A DNA stretch of 29,985 nt from Vavraia culicis subsp. floridensis (Eukaryota > Microsporidia > Pleistophoridae): the NCBI RefSeq assembly GCF_000192795.1, contig NW_007360663.1:1-29985 (forward strand). The letters run 5' to 3'. Both the position numbers and the translations under genes were made by a program. How positions within the stretch are numbered: position 1 is the stretch's first letter; the number at the start of each line of letters is the position of its first letter. The notes beneath the pieces are model-generated. The model ran no database searches and had not been told where the DNA came from. It worked only from the letters and a program-made list of their open reading frames with translations. Positions 1-8,788 of this stretch are shown here, in pieces.

Positions 1-1107
1 TTGTAATACTACAAAATCAGTCGCTGAGGCATTTCGTTGCTGTCTTGTGCTGTAATTTTATGTTGTCTGCAGCACTTCATAAAATACTATACAACCCAAT
101 AATCAACTCAGCAGCTATCTTTTACAGCTATGCTTCCTTTTGTATCATCATTGCTCTATAAGCCGAGGTTGGTACTTGTTCATCCGGTAAGATGTCTACC
201 ACACTACGTAGAAGAACTTGGACCACGAACGGTCGAGTGTGTAAACCGAAATGCACTGTCTCTAAAATCCATGGTTCGATCAGTTCTGCGCAGGAATAAA
301 ACTTGATCGATGTATACTTAGTGAACTTAAAGATGTATGGCAATAGCAGACTCACCACCATCATTGCTGGCCCATATGAGTGTTGCACACTCGGCAGTGG
401 ATTGGTTTGATTGAGAAAAATTTAATGGCGATTGTACGGTCTGCGGTACAGGGCCAAAGCGGATGCCCAAAGATCGAAAAGTATTAATTCGTTGTAGCGA
501 ATGTTAAATTGCAACATGGAACAAAGGCACTAAACCTTGGATTTGTATGGAATGAGCCATAAACCGGGATAGACCGTAAATAAATAAACCTGTCAATTGT
601 ATAAAGAGCGCTGTGAGTCGTCCTACAATCCCAGCACAGGGTTGTATAAGATATTTAATTGGTGCAGCTTAACGCCAATACCAGGTAAGCTTTAGAGAAG
701 CGCGGTTGATGAAATAGCTGTGTGCAGCGTTGAATAACTCTGTTGCTAAACAGCAGAATACAAGTTATTCGCAGTATTCTTTCTGATGAGCTACCATACT
801 CCTACACACTTCCATGTAACCAAGCTCAGGTCGTGCTGTTCACCAACACATGGTCAGCAACTTTTAAACGGTTTTACACCACTAAGTTTAAATTTGGTAC
901 CGTGTTATAAACTGTTGGACCTGAACCTTTTATTGTACCGCGCATCACGACGAGAAACCATCCTTAAGGAACAGTCACATGCTCACATTTCCACAAATTT
1001 TAATAATACGTTTATCTATGAAGATTTTGTTCCATTGCAGGCCGAGCAACAATCAACAACCTCAATTGTTATGAACAAAACATCCTGCCGTCCCCTTCGT
1101 GCCCTCA
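1..1107. other. Intergenic region without a firm gene
   Basis: I can support no gene here. A minus-strand frame with an ATG at 364 runs to a stop at 128 (78 codons). It has a GGG triplet about 9 bases before the ATG and GC content near that of the real genes, but its product is not recognisable. A plus-strand frame from the ATG at 786 to 1142 overlaps the start of the next gene in another frame and looks like chance. The stretch is more GC-rich than the gene-poor right end of the window, so a decayed gene cannot be excluded. Confidence 0.5.
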
Positions 1108-3300
1108 ATGAAAATACATCGTTGCAGACTGCTAAACGGTGAGAGTGACAATAAAAGGAGAAAGTACTCAGAATGCACTGAAGAATGTGTTTTTTTGTCA
1201 TCATTGCTCCGAAGAGTAAGGAAAAGGAATATTAGAAGCGAGGCGAAAGGAATTGAAGGTAAGCCACGTGCAAACGGAGAGCAAGAGATTGATAATGACG
1301 AGAAACACGGGAATGAGCGTAACGAGGAAAGCATCGGAAAGCATAACAAAAATATCGATCAAGAATGTACGAACAAGCCTGATAGAACAAGAATATCGAA
1401 ATCGGGTCATACAAAACTGCTCAATAAACTGCTGCAGCAATCCAAGACGAGCAGAATATTGCACATTCTCAAACAAATAGATATTAAAATGGCAGATGAC
1501 CAGGCAACAAGGAATTTATTGCTGCACAACTTGAACGTGCTGATACACCACAGCTCCTTACGAGTGAGACAGAGGGTGTCCATACTTTTTAAAAAATTGT
1601 GCAAATTTGTACGTCTCGCAGATGAACACGGAGACGAAGAGCAGAGCAGCAACGCACAGACACGCACACAAAGTGTGCACAAGCCATTCAATCTGCTTAG
1701 GCTGTTCAAAAAGAACAACAACGTAACAGACGGAGCGCTAATATTTGCATTGGAAGACACCGATCCATACGTACGTAAAAATGCACTTAAAGCGATTCTC
1801 CAGCTCTCACACATCCATAAACTGTCATCACTCGCATTCTCGTTCTATCTCGATATGCTCTTCGATCCTGACACGGCCATAAGCACGCTCTCAGCACGGT
1901 GCGTGTACCGATTAACCAAAATGTACGACATAACGGTGAGCGAGCACAATCTTGAGCATCTTTTTGTTGTGGTTCCGCGGTGTAACGAAAGAATGAAAAG
2001 GTACGTTGTTAAAACGGTTGGTAATTTGGTGTTTGACGAGCACACTGTTGATGGTTTGATTGCTTATATGTGCGGGTTGGACAAGAAGTACCTGATCTAT
2101 TGTGCTGAAAGGATCGTAGAGAACAATCAGGAATTGATAGAAAGAATGGTTGGGATATGGCGCGGTGGTAAAACAAGAATTAGGAATGAGAGAGGAGTGA
2201 GCGATGACTGCATGGGTAAGGAAGGAGTGAGTAGCGCGTTAAATGATGCATCAAATGATGCAAAAAATGATGAGAACAGCACATTTAAAGAATATACCAC
2301 TAAAGGAGCTGAGAATTATCGGGAGAGCGCCATGAGCAACGAGCACAGGTACATAACCAATAAAACTGAGAAGAACCAAAAACATGAAAGTGCTGCGGTA
2401 ATCGAAAGGAACGTAACGGTGAATAAAACGAAACATAACGAAGCGATTTGTGCTCATGAAGGTAGGTGTGAGATGGGAATGAGCCAGTGCAGGAACATAA
2501 ACAGTGAAATGGAACAAAATGATAAAATGAACGGCAATACGATGGGTGACCTGCTGCACATTCCTAGTATTGCGAGTAACGACCCGGCTGTAGACCAACA
2601 CTCTCTTTCTTCAACGAAGAGCGACTTTGTTCATTCTTTGTTCGCATTCTTTCTCAAACCAACGAACGATTACCTGCAACTGTTCGTTCACCTGAACAAG
2701 CATAAGAGCAAAAACGTAAAAAAGCGCGAAAGGACGTTCGCTCTGGACAGACTTGGTGTATTTCTGAAAGGAAATACCAGCAATTGTAAGAATTACTTCA
2801 GAACATGTAAAAATTATATCCGTTCAGACACGCACAGAGATGATAGCAGGATTGTTAAGGATGATAGCGCATTCTTTACGTTCATATACGACGTATACAC
2901 GGCCAAAAAACACGGCGTGTATCTTCCACTACTGCTCACCTACAATCTCGCATCGCTTGGCATACTCACATTTTCGCATCTTCTCTCGTTTATTTCCAGG
3001 TACCACAACGTAAAAGGCATACGGAGTATCAAAAACGTGTTCAATGTTCCTTCTACGGTACGTGTGAATGATGTTCTCTTAATTTCGTTCACCGTTATGT
3101 ACGAGGGCCGTGCATCTGAGCATCTTTTTGTGCGTGTAGAGTACAAAAGTGTTATTTTCCTGAAGTGCACGCGAAGTGTGTGCGTAAGGATGAGATACGA
3201 AGGACGGGGTGGTATAAAAGTTGGATTGGTTGTGCGGGTAGGAACGAATTATCATGGGATTGGTGAGAATAGGAGGATAAGTGTGGTTACGGGTGAGTGA
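1108..3300 (+). CDS. HEAT-repeat protein, INTS4/SIEL-like architecture
   Basis: This is a 730-residue protein. The open frame extends slightly upstream to a GTG, but the first ATG is at 1108, with CCC three bases before it. After a basic, charged N-terminus (about 1-90), residues about 95-350 form alpha-helical HEAT-type repeats; one near residue 215 has the typical acidic-Asp-Pro-x-Val-Arg pattern. A hydrophilic Asn/Lys/Glu-rich stretch (about 350-510) follows, then a further helical part and a beta-rich C-terminus (about 625-730). HEAT repeats followed by a C-terminal Ig-like domain is the arrangement of Integrator subunit 4 and plant SIEL, and the repeat spacing agrees by eye. Similarity is weak, so other HEAT proteins (beta-adaptin, condensin or importin types) remain possible. 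It is transcribed toward the tRNA gene downstream. What is seen is HEAT repeats plus a beta-rich tail; the INTS4 link is inference. Confidence 0.75.
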   Translation: MKIHRCRLLNGESDNKRRKYSECTEECVFLSSLLRRVRKRNIRSEAKGIEGKPRANGEQEIDNDEKHGNERNEESIGKHNKNIDQECTNKPDRTRISKSGHTKLLNKLLQQSKTSRILHILKQIDIKMADDQATRNLLLHNLNVLIHHSSLRVRQRVSILFKKLCKFVRLADEHGDEEQSSNAQTRTQSVHKPFNLLRLFKKNNNVTDGALIFALEDTDPYVRKNALKAILQLSHIHKLSSLAFSFYLDMLFDPDTAISTLSARCVYRLTKMYDITVSEHNLEHLFVVVPRCNERMKRYVVKTVGNLVFDEHTVDGLIAYMCGLDKKYLIYCAERIVENNQELIERMVGIWRGGKTRIRNERGVSDDCMGKEGVSSALNDASNDAKNDENSTFKEYTTKGAENYRESAMSNEHRYITNKTEKNQKHESAAVIERNVTVNKTKHNEAICAHEGRCEMGMSQCRNINSEMEQNDKMNGNTMGDLLHIPSIASNDPAVDQHSLSSTKSDFVHSLFAFFLKPTNDYLQLFVHLNKHKSKNVKKRERTFALDRLGVFLKGNTSNCKNYFRTCKNYIRSDTHRDDSRIVKDDSAFFTFIYDVYTAKKHGVYLPLLLTYNLASLGILTFSHLLSFISRYHNVKGIRSIKNVFNVPSTVRVNDVLLISFTVMYEGRASEHLFVRVEYKSVIFLKCTRSVCVRMRYEGRGGIKVGLVVRVGTNYHGIGENRRISVVTGE

Positions 3301-3516
3301 TAACGTAATTACTAGCTGTTAATCTCAACTTCGTTTTACCGATCGTACAAATCGGTGTTTGTACTTACTTCGTACGTAGACACAGATTAAATTCTATTTT
3401 TGATTATAAGAGCGTTTAAATCCCCTTCAGGTCTGTTCCTTGTAAACGTTTCGTCTCATGTTAAAATGCCCGTGATAAAAAGTGTGTTCTTGAAAGAATA
3501 AGTGGTAGCGACGTGA

Positions 3517-3589
3517 GCTCCTGTAGTGTAGTGGTTATCACGCATCCTTCACACGGATGAGGTCTCCGGTTCGAATCCGGACAGAAGCA
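3517..3589 (+). tRNA. tRNA-Val (anticodon CAC)
   Basis: A 73-base intronless cloverleaf. The acceptor strands are 3517-3523 and 3582-3588, with discriminator A at 3589 and no encoded CCA. The anticodon stem is a perfect 5 bp (3543-3547 with 3555-3559) around a 7-base loop whose positions 34-36 (3550-3552) read CAC, which decodes GTG valine codons. The T stem is 5 bp (3565-3569 with 3577-3581) with the usual TTCGAAT loop. Internal promoters are clear: an A box at 3524-3534 and a consensus B box at 3568-3578. A TTTT Pol III terminator sits at 3594-3597. Overall identity to eukaryotic tRNA-Val(CAC) is high. The acceptor stem has one C-A mismatch, between positions 4 (3520) and 69 (3585). Confidence 0.96.
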
Positions 3590-4642
3590 CGAATTTTACA
3601 TCTGGTGATGGCCAGAGTTACCTTGTCACACCACGATCCTTAAATGCGTGATATTACACAAGTTTAATTCTTGCTTTAAAACACTTTACGTATCCTTATC
3701 TGGTATAAACAATCCTTTTCAGCTCATTAGCGCGTCTTTGGTCAACACAGCGCATCACCAGCACAACACATCAACCGGTGCTACGATCCATCAGGAGAGC
3801 TGCTGTGCTAATTCTTTTTATTTTCTTATCAAGTGTTACGTTTACCAATTGTTCTGTTTGTGCTGCCATTCAAAGAATTGAAACGAGCATCATTGCCAAA
3901 ATAGTTCATCACCGTTTCTCTTCCATAAAGAACCAGAGCTGCTGTTCTAGTGGATGTCAAATTTTGTATGAAAATAGAAGCACGGTTAAAATCGTAACGT
4001 ATGCGTATATCCGTGCAGATAAGCGCATCGTTACAATGCTAAAGCGAATACTCCACAGCTCTGTCCCTAATTTGCAACAAAATCGTAATTACTGTTGGTG
4101 GACCGTATTTGCTATGAATGGAAAGGAGTAGCTTACCCAATAAAAGTTAATTACAGCAAAAGAACAGCACATTTTTACGGTACTCCCAGATGAACAGAAA
4201 CACGGAAATGTTTGCAGTTAATTAAAAATAAATTCGTGTCACAGTCACTCAAGCGAAGAACTTCCGTTTATAAAAATGGTATATTTTGGTAGTTCATCAA
4301 ATATGAAAAAGGAGGAATAACATGTCATAAATTTACTTGTTTTGCTCATTAAAGGAAGTGGTGCGTTGTATTACGAGCAAATAACCGCTTTAACTCGATA
4401 ACCCACTGTTATCGATTAAACAATCGCATATTTCTCAGTTAGCACGCCACTTTGTGTTTTCCCTCCCAATATACGTATAATAGACCGACATAGTTCCATT
4501 TTCCGCTCAATACGCGTACACCAAACATTTCCTTTCCTCTCGGTGTTACCACCATGTGCAATTCCCCACAAACATTTCCTTTCCCCCTCGGTACCGCCAC
4601 TTCCATGTACTATTACTTGATCACCACGGTACCACCCTCATA
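3590..4642. other. Intergenic region between tRNA-Val and the ABC transporter
   Basis: No gene with an ATG start is supported. A plus-strand frame is open from 3709 to 4131 but has no ATG until about 4036. Its translation from 3778 begins with basic residues and a hydrophobic stretch ending in small and Cys residues, which looks like a signal peptide, so it could be a decayed secreted-protein gene. The last 120 bases before the transporter contain a duplicated C/T-rich segment, listed separately. The rest is AT-rich with nothing recognisable. Confidence 0.5.
4522..4609 (+). repeat. Imperfect duplicated pyrimidine-rich segment before the ABC transporter
   Basis: Two copies, 4522-4557 and 4569-4609, share a CAAACATTTCCTTTCC core, then CTCGGT and an ATG. 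The second copy has a few extra bases. The ATGs in the two copies (4554 and 4605) share one frame, which ends at a TAA whose last A (4643) is the first base of the transporter ATG. This may be promoter or leader DNA of the transporter; any function is inference. Confidence 0.65.
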
Positions 4643-7018
4643 ATGAACATACATCTACTCATTTTCAAAAAATACGTCATCTACAACACAACACTTGCCC
4701 TGTTCCTGCCACCAATATTCACGTGCATCGTACTCTCCAAGTATCTTAAAATTTACACTTCGGTCATCCTCAAAGACATAGGACAGGCCATCGAAGACTC
4801 GCATACCGTATCACGTCTAATAATCAAACTTGGGGTGTGCTACGTGCTATACGCATTCTTCAACGAGATCTACGATTTCATAGCAGCCAATCCGATACAA
4901 AAAGCTGCTCGGCACGCAAGCAACGACTTTCTAAGAAATTGTTTGAATGCACGCGAGCGTTTGCACGAGTACTCGAGCGGTGAGGTGGGCAGAACACTGA
5001 TACGCAGCGCTGATGCGGTGAGCGATCTCATAGATATCACTCTGCTGGAAATACTGCCATTGCTGGTTACGTTTGTTCTGGCATTTACAGAGATGTACCG
5101 CAGGTTCGGATATGTAGCGCTCGTGTACAACGTGGTGATGCTCATCACGTATATCATCATTACGTGTGCTATTACCCGCTATAGGATGATGTACAGGAGA
5201 AAGAGTAACATGTATGAGAACAAGGCACATGCTAAGTGTCTTGAGTGTGTGCGCAACGTTGATACAATAACGGTGTATGGCACGGCACAGCTTGAGCTTG
5301 GGCACTACGATGACGTAAACAGGAGAGTGCAGTTCTACGGTGCCAGGCAGTACCAATCACTGGCACTGCTGAATTTCACACAGAAGGTCATTCTGTACAT
5401 GTTTATGGTTACGTATCTCTACACGATCCGTAAAGGGTTGGGCAACGATCAGCTGCTGCAGTATTTTTCTATATGTGGGACCATTGTGGAGGAGCTGAGC
5501 AACTTAGGATGCATCTATCACCGGTTTTCGAAGGCAATCGTTGATCTTAATTCGCCATTTCTACGTGACATGGCAGATAAAAATGAAATGGGAGCTAATG
5601 ATAGGAGTGAACGCGAGTACAGCAGAGATGTGGAAGGAGAACCGCGAACCGAAGAGCGCATTCGTGCGGATGACGTGGTAGAAACAGAACGAGACAGGAC
5701 TAGTGATCACGATCTTGCCGTTGAGCGAGACAGGACTGGTGATCACGATCTTGCCGTTGAGCGAGACAGGACTGGTGATCACGATCTTGCCGTTGAGCGA
5801 GACAGGACTGGTGATCACGATCTTGCCGTTGAGCGAGACAGAACCGTTGATCACGATCTTGCCGTTGAGCGAGACAGAACCGTTGATCACAGCAGCGAGG
5901 ATGAAAATACTGCAAACGAAGACATAACCAACAATTTAATACACATTAACCACCCAACACCTCCCAACAACGTTGCAACCACCCAACCAATCCTCCAATT
6001 CCGCAACGTGTCCATATCCCACAAAAACACGCCGCTTCTCACCAATCTTACGTTCACAATCGCACAACGCACAAAAGCAGCCATAATAGGCCCGAACGGC
6101 GCAGGTAAAAGTTCCATAATAAAAGCAATCCTAGAATTAACACCGTATACCGGCCACATAGACAGGAAAGAGCATATCAGGTTAACGTATGCGGGCCAAG
6201 AGCCCCAACTCTTTGCAAACACAGTGCTGTACAATATAACATACGGCAGCACTGCCAAACTGCGGTGTGCGGCGAGCATGGCGATGAGAATGGGTGTGCA
6301 CAAGGATATACTGCGGATGAGAGGATATGGATGTGTGCTTGGCGAGAATGCGCGCAACTTGTCCGGTGGTGAGCGGCAAAAAATTGTGTTGCTGAGGAAT
6401 GTTGTGTATGGCATGTGTAGCTGTGGGGATGATGTGGAATGTGCGAGCTGTGAGGGGTGCATGGGCGAAAACAAGTTGGGGTGGTGCGATGAGGAGGAGA
6501 AAAGTGTTAAAATTAGGTTTGAGGATGAGAGCAGCACCATGTTTAAGAATGCTGAGGACGAAAGCGAAGCAACGAACACAAATGCTCCGTATGAAATGCA
6601 TGCCAAGGATGACGCGTATCAAAACATCAGCGAGAACAAGCAGGGCAACCAGGACGCGGGCTACAACACGCGTAGCGATGAGACATTTGGTGCAAATCAG
6701 GGTATGAAATACGAAACGTGTGGCGTATCCGTGCCACATGACAGCGCACCACCCGGAACATCAACCCTGATGGTACTTGATGAAGCAACGTCCGCAATGG
6801 ACAGGTCCTCAGAATACAACGTGATAAAACGGCTGTTCAAGGTAGGCAGCAAATGCACAATTTTGATGGTCATCCATAACCTGTCAATCTTACACCTTTT
6901 TGACACGGTAATCTACGTTGAAAATGAACTTGAGATCGGTAGTTTTGACCAGTTGATAGAAAAGAAAGGAAAGTTCTGCTCGTTCTACGAGCGTATGAAA
7001 AAGCAAAAAGAGCAGTGA
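4643..7018 (+). CDS. ATM1: ABC half transporter, Atm1/ABCB7-like
   Basis: A 791-residue half transporter of the ABCB family, most like Atm1, which exports a glutathione- or sulfur-linked compound from mitochondria for cytosolic Fe-S assembly; in a microsporidian it would act at the mitosome. The first ATG is at 4643, after a CCC; the open frame upstream has only a GTG start. Residues 1-320 form the membrane domain, with hydrophobic helices and the Atm1-like sequence around the coupling segment. A charged linker (about 325-450) carries a 12-residue tandem repeat. The nucleotide-binding domain has Walker A (GPNGAGKSS, about 483), the Q-loop (GQEPQLFAN), signature LSGGERQK (about 573), Walker B (LMVLDEATSAMD, about 709) and an H-loop His (VIHN). 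All catalytic motifs are intact. An acidic, Cys- and Asn-rich insertion of about 115 residues separates the signature from Walker B, normally about 20 residues apart. It converges on the Trm61 gene. Confidence 0.9.
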   Translation: MNIHLLIFKKYVIYNTTLALFLPPIFTCIVLSKYLKIYTSVILKDIGQAIEDSHTVSRLIIKLGVCYVLYAFFNEIYDFIAANPIQKAARHASNDFLRNCLNARERLHEYSSGEVGRTLIRSADAVSDLIDITLLEILPLLVTFVLAFTEMYRRFGYVALVYNVVMLITYIIITCAITRYRMMYRRKSNMYENKAHAKCLECVRNVDTITVYGTAQLELGHYDDVNRRVQFYGARQYQSLALLNFTQKVILYMFMVTYLYTIRKGLGNDQLLQYFSICGTIVEELSNLGCIYHRFSKAIVDLNSPFLRDMADKNEMGANDRSEREYSRDVEGEPRTEERIRADDVVETERDRTSDHDLAVERDRTGDHDLAVERDRTGDHDLAVERDRTGDHDLAVERDRTVDHDLAVERDRTVDHSSEDENTANEDITNNLIHINHPTPPNNVATTQPILQFRNVSISHKNTPLLTNLTFTIAQRTKAAIIGPNGAGKSSIIKAILELTPYTGHIDRKEHIRLTYAGQEPQLFANTVLYNITYGSTAKLRCAASMAMRMGVHKDILRMRGYGCVLGENARNLSGGERQKIVLLRNVVYGMCSCGDDVECASCEGCMGENKLGWCDEEEKSVKIRFEDESSTMFKNAEDESEATNTNAPYEMHAKDDAYQNISENKQGNQDAGYNTRSDETFGANQGMKYETCGVSVPHDSAPPGTSTLMVLDEATSAMDRSSEYNVIKRLFKVGSKCTILMVIHNLSILHLFDTVIYVENELEIGSFDQLIEKKGKFCSFYERMKKQKEQ
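5687..5890 (+). repeat. 36-bp in-frame tandem repeat in the ABC transporter linker
   Basis: Five full copies and a 24-base partial copy of a 36-bp unit encode the 12-residue motif ERDRTGDHDLAV (variants S, G and V at position 6). The array lies in the hydrophilic linker between the membrane and nucleotide-binding domains, residues about 349-416. Copies are nearly identical at DNA level, so the expansion is recent or kept homogeneous. The reverse strand is also open through the array, which is a by-product of the repeat. Confidence 0.95.
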
Positions 7019-7260
7019 ACGGTATTGCGTGTTTATACGATGTAATACGGGGTGTACCGTTATTACACGACGTGCCGTAGCATGATGTATGGTGCACTGC
7101 GAAACGTGTACCGGTATTAAAAACTTTGTGCTGACCAATTTTATTGCGCACGTTCTCTGCAGGGAACTGTTTCATGTGCTGACCGTGGTATTTTATTAAT
7201 AATTTGTTCACGTTTATTGCCCACTCAACTTCTTCCCCACTTATAATTTTTCTCATTAAA
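7019..7260. other. Short spacer between convergent genes
   Basis: This is the first part of the 417-base gap between the convergent transporter and Trm61 genes. Apart from short reiterated bits around TACGATGTAATACGG and TTATTACACGACG, I see nothing definite. The rest of the gap is the minisatellite listed next. Confidence 0.5.
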
Positions 7261-7440
7261 CTCTTCCCGCTCAATTCATCCCGCTCAATTCATCCCGCTC
7301 AACTCATCCCGCTCAACTCTTCCCACCCACAATTCATCTCGCTCAACTCTTCCCGCTCAACTCCTTCCCGCTCAATTCATCACGTTAAACTCCTTCCCGC
7401 CCACAACTCTTCCCGCTCAATTCATCACATTAAACTCATT
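7261..7440. repeat. 14-bp minisatellite at the 3' end of the Trm61 gene
   Basis: About a dozen head-to-tail copies of a 14-base unit, consensus YTCWTCCCGCTCAA on the plus strand. A few copies are 15 to 17 bases, or have CACCCACAA or CACGTTAAA endings. It fills most of the spacer between the convergent transporter and Trm61 genes, and its last copy covers the Trm61 stop codon (7436-7438). As a noncoding tandem array it would be length-variable between strains; it would lie in the 3' UTR of Trm61 if the transcript extends that far. Confidence 0.92.
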
Positions 7441-8407
7441 TCCTACCAAATATGAGGTACCCCGTGTGCATGTACTGATTATCCATCAGCACACACATCC
7501 GCTTACCACCGCTCTTCTTCATAAAATACTCCCGTCCCACGTTCTCATACACCTTCACATCCTTGAAGGTGTGCATTGCTCGTAGCGTTTTGGTCACCTG
7601 CTGCACAGAAATAACGAACACACACATCGTTCTGTTACGTTTGAGGACCGTTTTAAGGGTGGGTATTGCGAGCCACGGTTCTGGCATGTCCAAGACCACG
7701 CCATCCATCATTTGGTCTATCACATTCTTAGCCCCGGTACGATTTGCGCTGCCATACGTTCCGTTGATTGCATTTTCGTTATCATCCGTAGCGCTGCCAC
7801 CGTTGGTGCTATGTCCTTCAGCCCTACCAGCGGGATGATCGGCATTCTCCTGATCACATTCTTTACCGCCATCTGTACGTGCACCACGGTTACCGTCAAT
7901 TTCTACCGCACGTTCAACGCCTCTATCCGTGCTATCTCTGTGCAAATCCTTGCTCCCACCGTTCCCATTCAAATCAATCACTAAATCACAGCAATCCCCC
8001 TCATATACAATCACATTCTCGCCCACATTCCTTATCCTATCAACGACCCGTTCACACGAATAGACAAGCCGTACAAACCGTGCCAAACTACCCGTCAGCA
8101 CACCGCTACCAAACCCTGCCTCAAACAGCACATCCGTGCTCCTCAGTCCCATAATGAAACACAGAAAGGAAGCGTCATAATCAAACACCACCTGCGTGCT
8201 GCATATCGTGTTGCTTATGAGATGGTGGGTCGGTCTGAGGATGCTTACCGGTCCGTTCTTCAGGTGTATGATGGTGTTATACCTGCATATGCTTGTGTGT
8301 TGGAGCGGTCCTGCGCGCGTGTTTGTTGTGGTTAAACTGTCCTTGTGTATTAATTTGATGGCGGATGGTGAGAAGTACAGAATTACAGGCTGCCCATCTT
8401 TTATCAT
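7436..8407 (-). CDS. TRM61: tRNA (adenine-58 N1) methyltransferase catalytic subunit, Trm61-like
   Basis: A 323-residue SAM-dependent methyltransferase of the Trm61/Gcd14 family, which with Trm6 makes m1A58 in the T loop of tRNAs, including initiator tRNA. The frame is open further upstream, but the first ATG is at 8407, directly after a run of six C. The N-terminal small beta domain is residues 1-65. Motif I (EAGFGSG, about 96-102) replaces the common E-x-GTGSG. The catalytic-loop motif DMPEPW (about 240-245) matches the family D-x-P-x-PW. Between them, about 147-225 is an Asn/Gly/Asp-rich insertion absent from typical Trm61. RPC2, which helps transcribe tRNA genes, lies upstream on the same strand 381 bases away; no Trm6 partner is in the window. 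Assignment is from family motifs; the general Trm61/TrmI class is firm. Confidence 0.85.
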   Translation of the reverse strand: MIKDGQPVILYFSPSAIKLIHKDSLTTTNTRAGPLQHTSICRYNTIIHLKNGPVSILRPTHHLISNTICSTQVVFDYDASFLCFIMGLRSTDVLFEAGFGSGVLTGSLARFVRLVYSCERVVDRIRNVGENVIVYEGDCCDLVIDLNGNGGSKDLHRDSTDRGVERAVEIDGNRGARTDGGKECDQENADHPAGRAEGHSTNGGSATDDNENAINGTYGSANRTGAKNVIDQMMDGVVLDMPEPWLAIPTLKTVLKRNRTMCVFVISVQQVTKTLRAMHTFKDVKVYENVGREYFMKKSGGKRMCVLMDNQYMHTGYLIFGRK

Positions 8408-8788
8408 CGGGGGGTGCGTGCTAAAAATTATGAATGGCAACGATTGAAGAGCGGTGAGAAAGACATTGGCACAGAAGATTGAGCAAAGCAAAGCAACTCG
8501 TTTAATACGAACGGTAGCCGTGGCAGTACAAATTAACAGGGTTGTATAGCAGGGCCCTTTACATCTGATCGGCAACTACACCAGCCTGAAAGATGAAAGA
8601 TAACGGCAGGTACGATCAACCGTGGAGAACACCTTTCATCAGTGATACACACTTTCTGTTTTGTACAGGATTAGAGACCATCATAACAAACCGTTTAATA
8701 AACCCGTAATAGCACCGCATCATACACCGATAACAGAGTTGAGGTACGAGTACAGACCGCAGTACCAACGGTGCGCCTTAACCACCGT
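8408..8788. other. Spacer between RPC2 and TRM61
   Basis: 381 bases between two same-strand genes. The Trm61 frame remains open, without an ATG, through the first 170 bases, which looks accidental. On the minus strand, a C-run just before 8407 is the start-site motif of Trm61. Nothing else is recognisable. Confidence 0.5.

Noticed and set aside
786..1142. 118-codon frame upstream of the HEAT gene
   Set aside because: It overlaps the HEAT gene in another frame and has no recognisable product or start-site C-run.
5561..5927. Open frames on the opposite strand and in other frames through the transporter repeats
   Set aside because: A 36-bp unit without stops keeps several frames open; these are by-products of the repeat.
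8408..8575. N-terminal extension of Trm61 upstream of 8407
   Set aside because: The open frame has no ATG (only a TTG), and the small domain of the family begins right at 8407.
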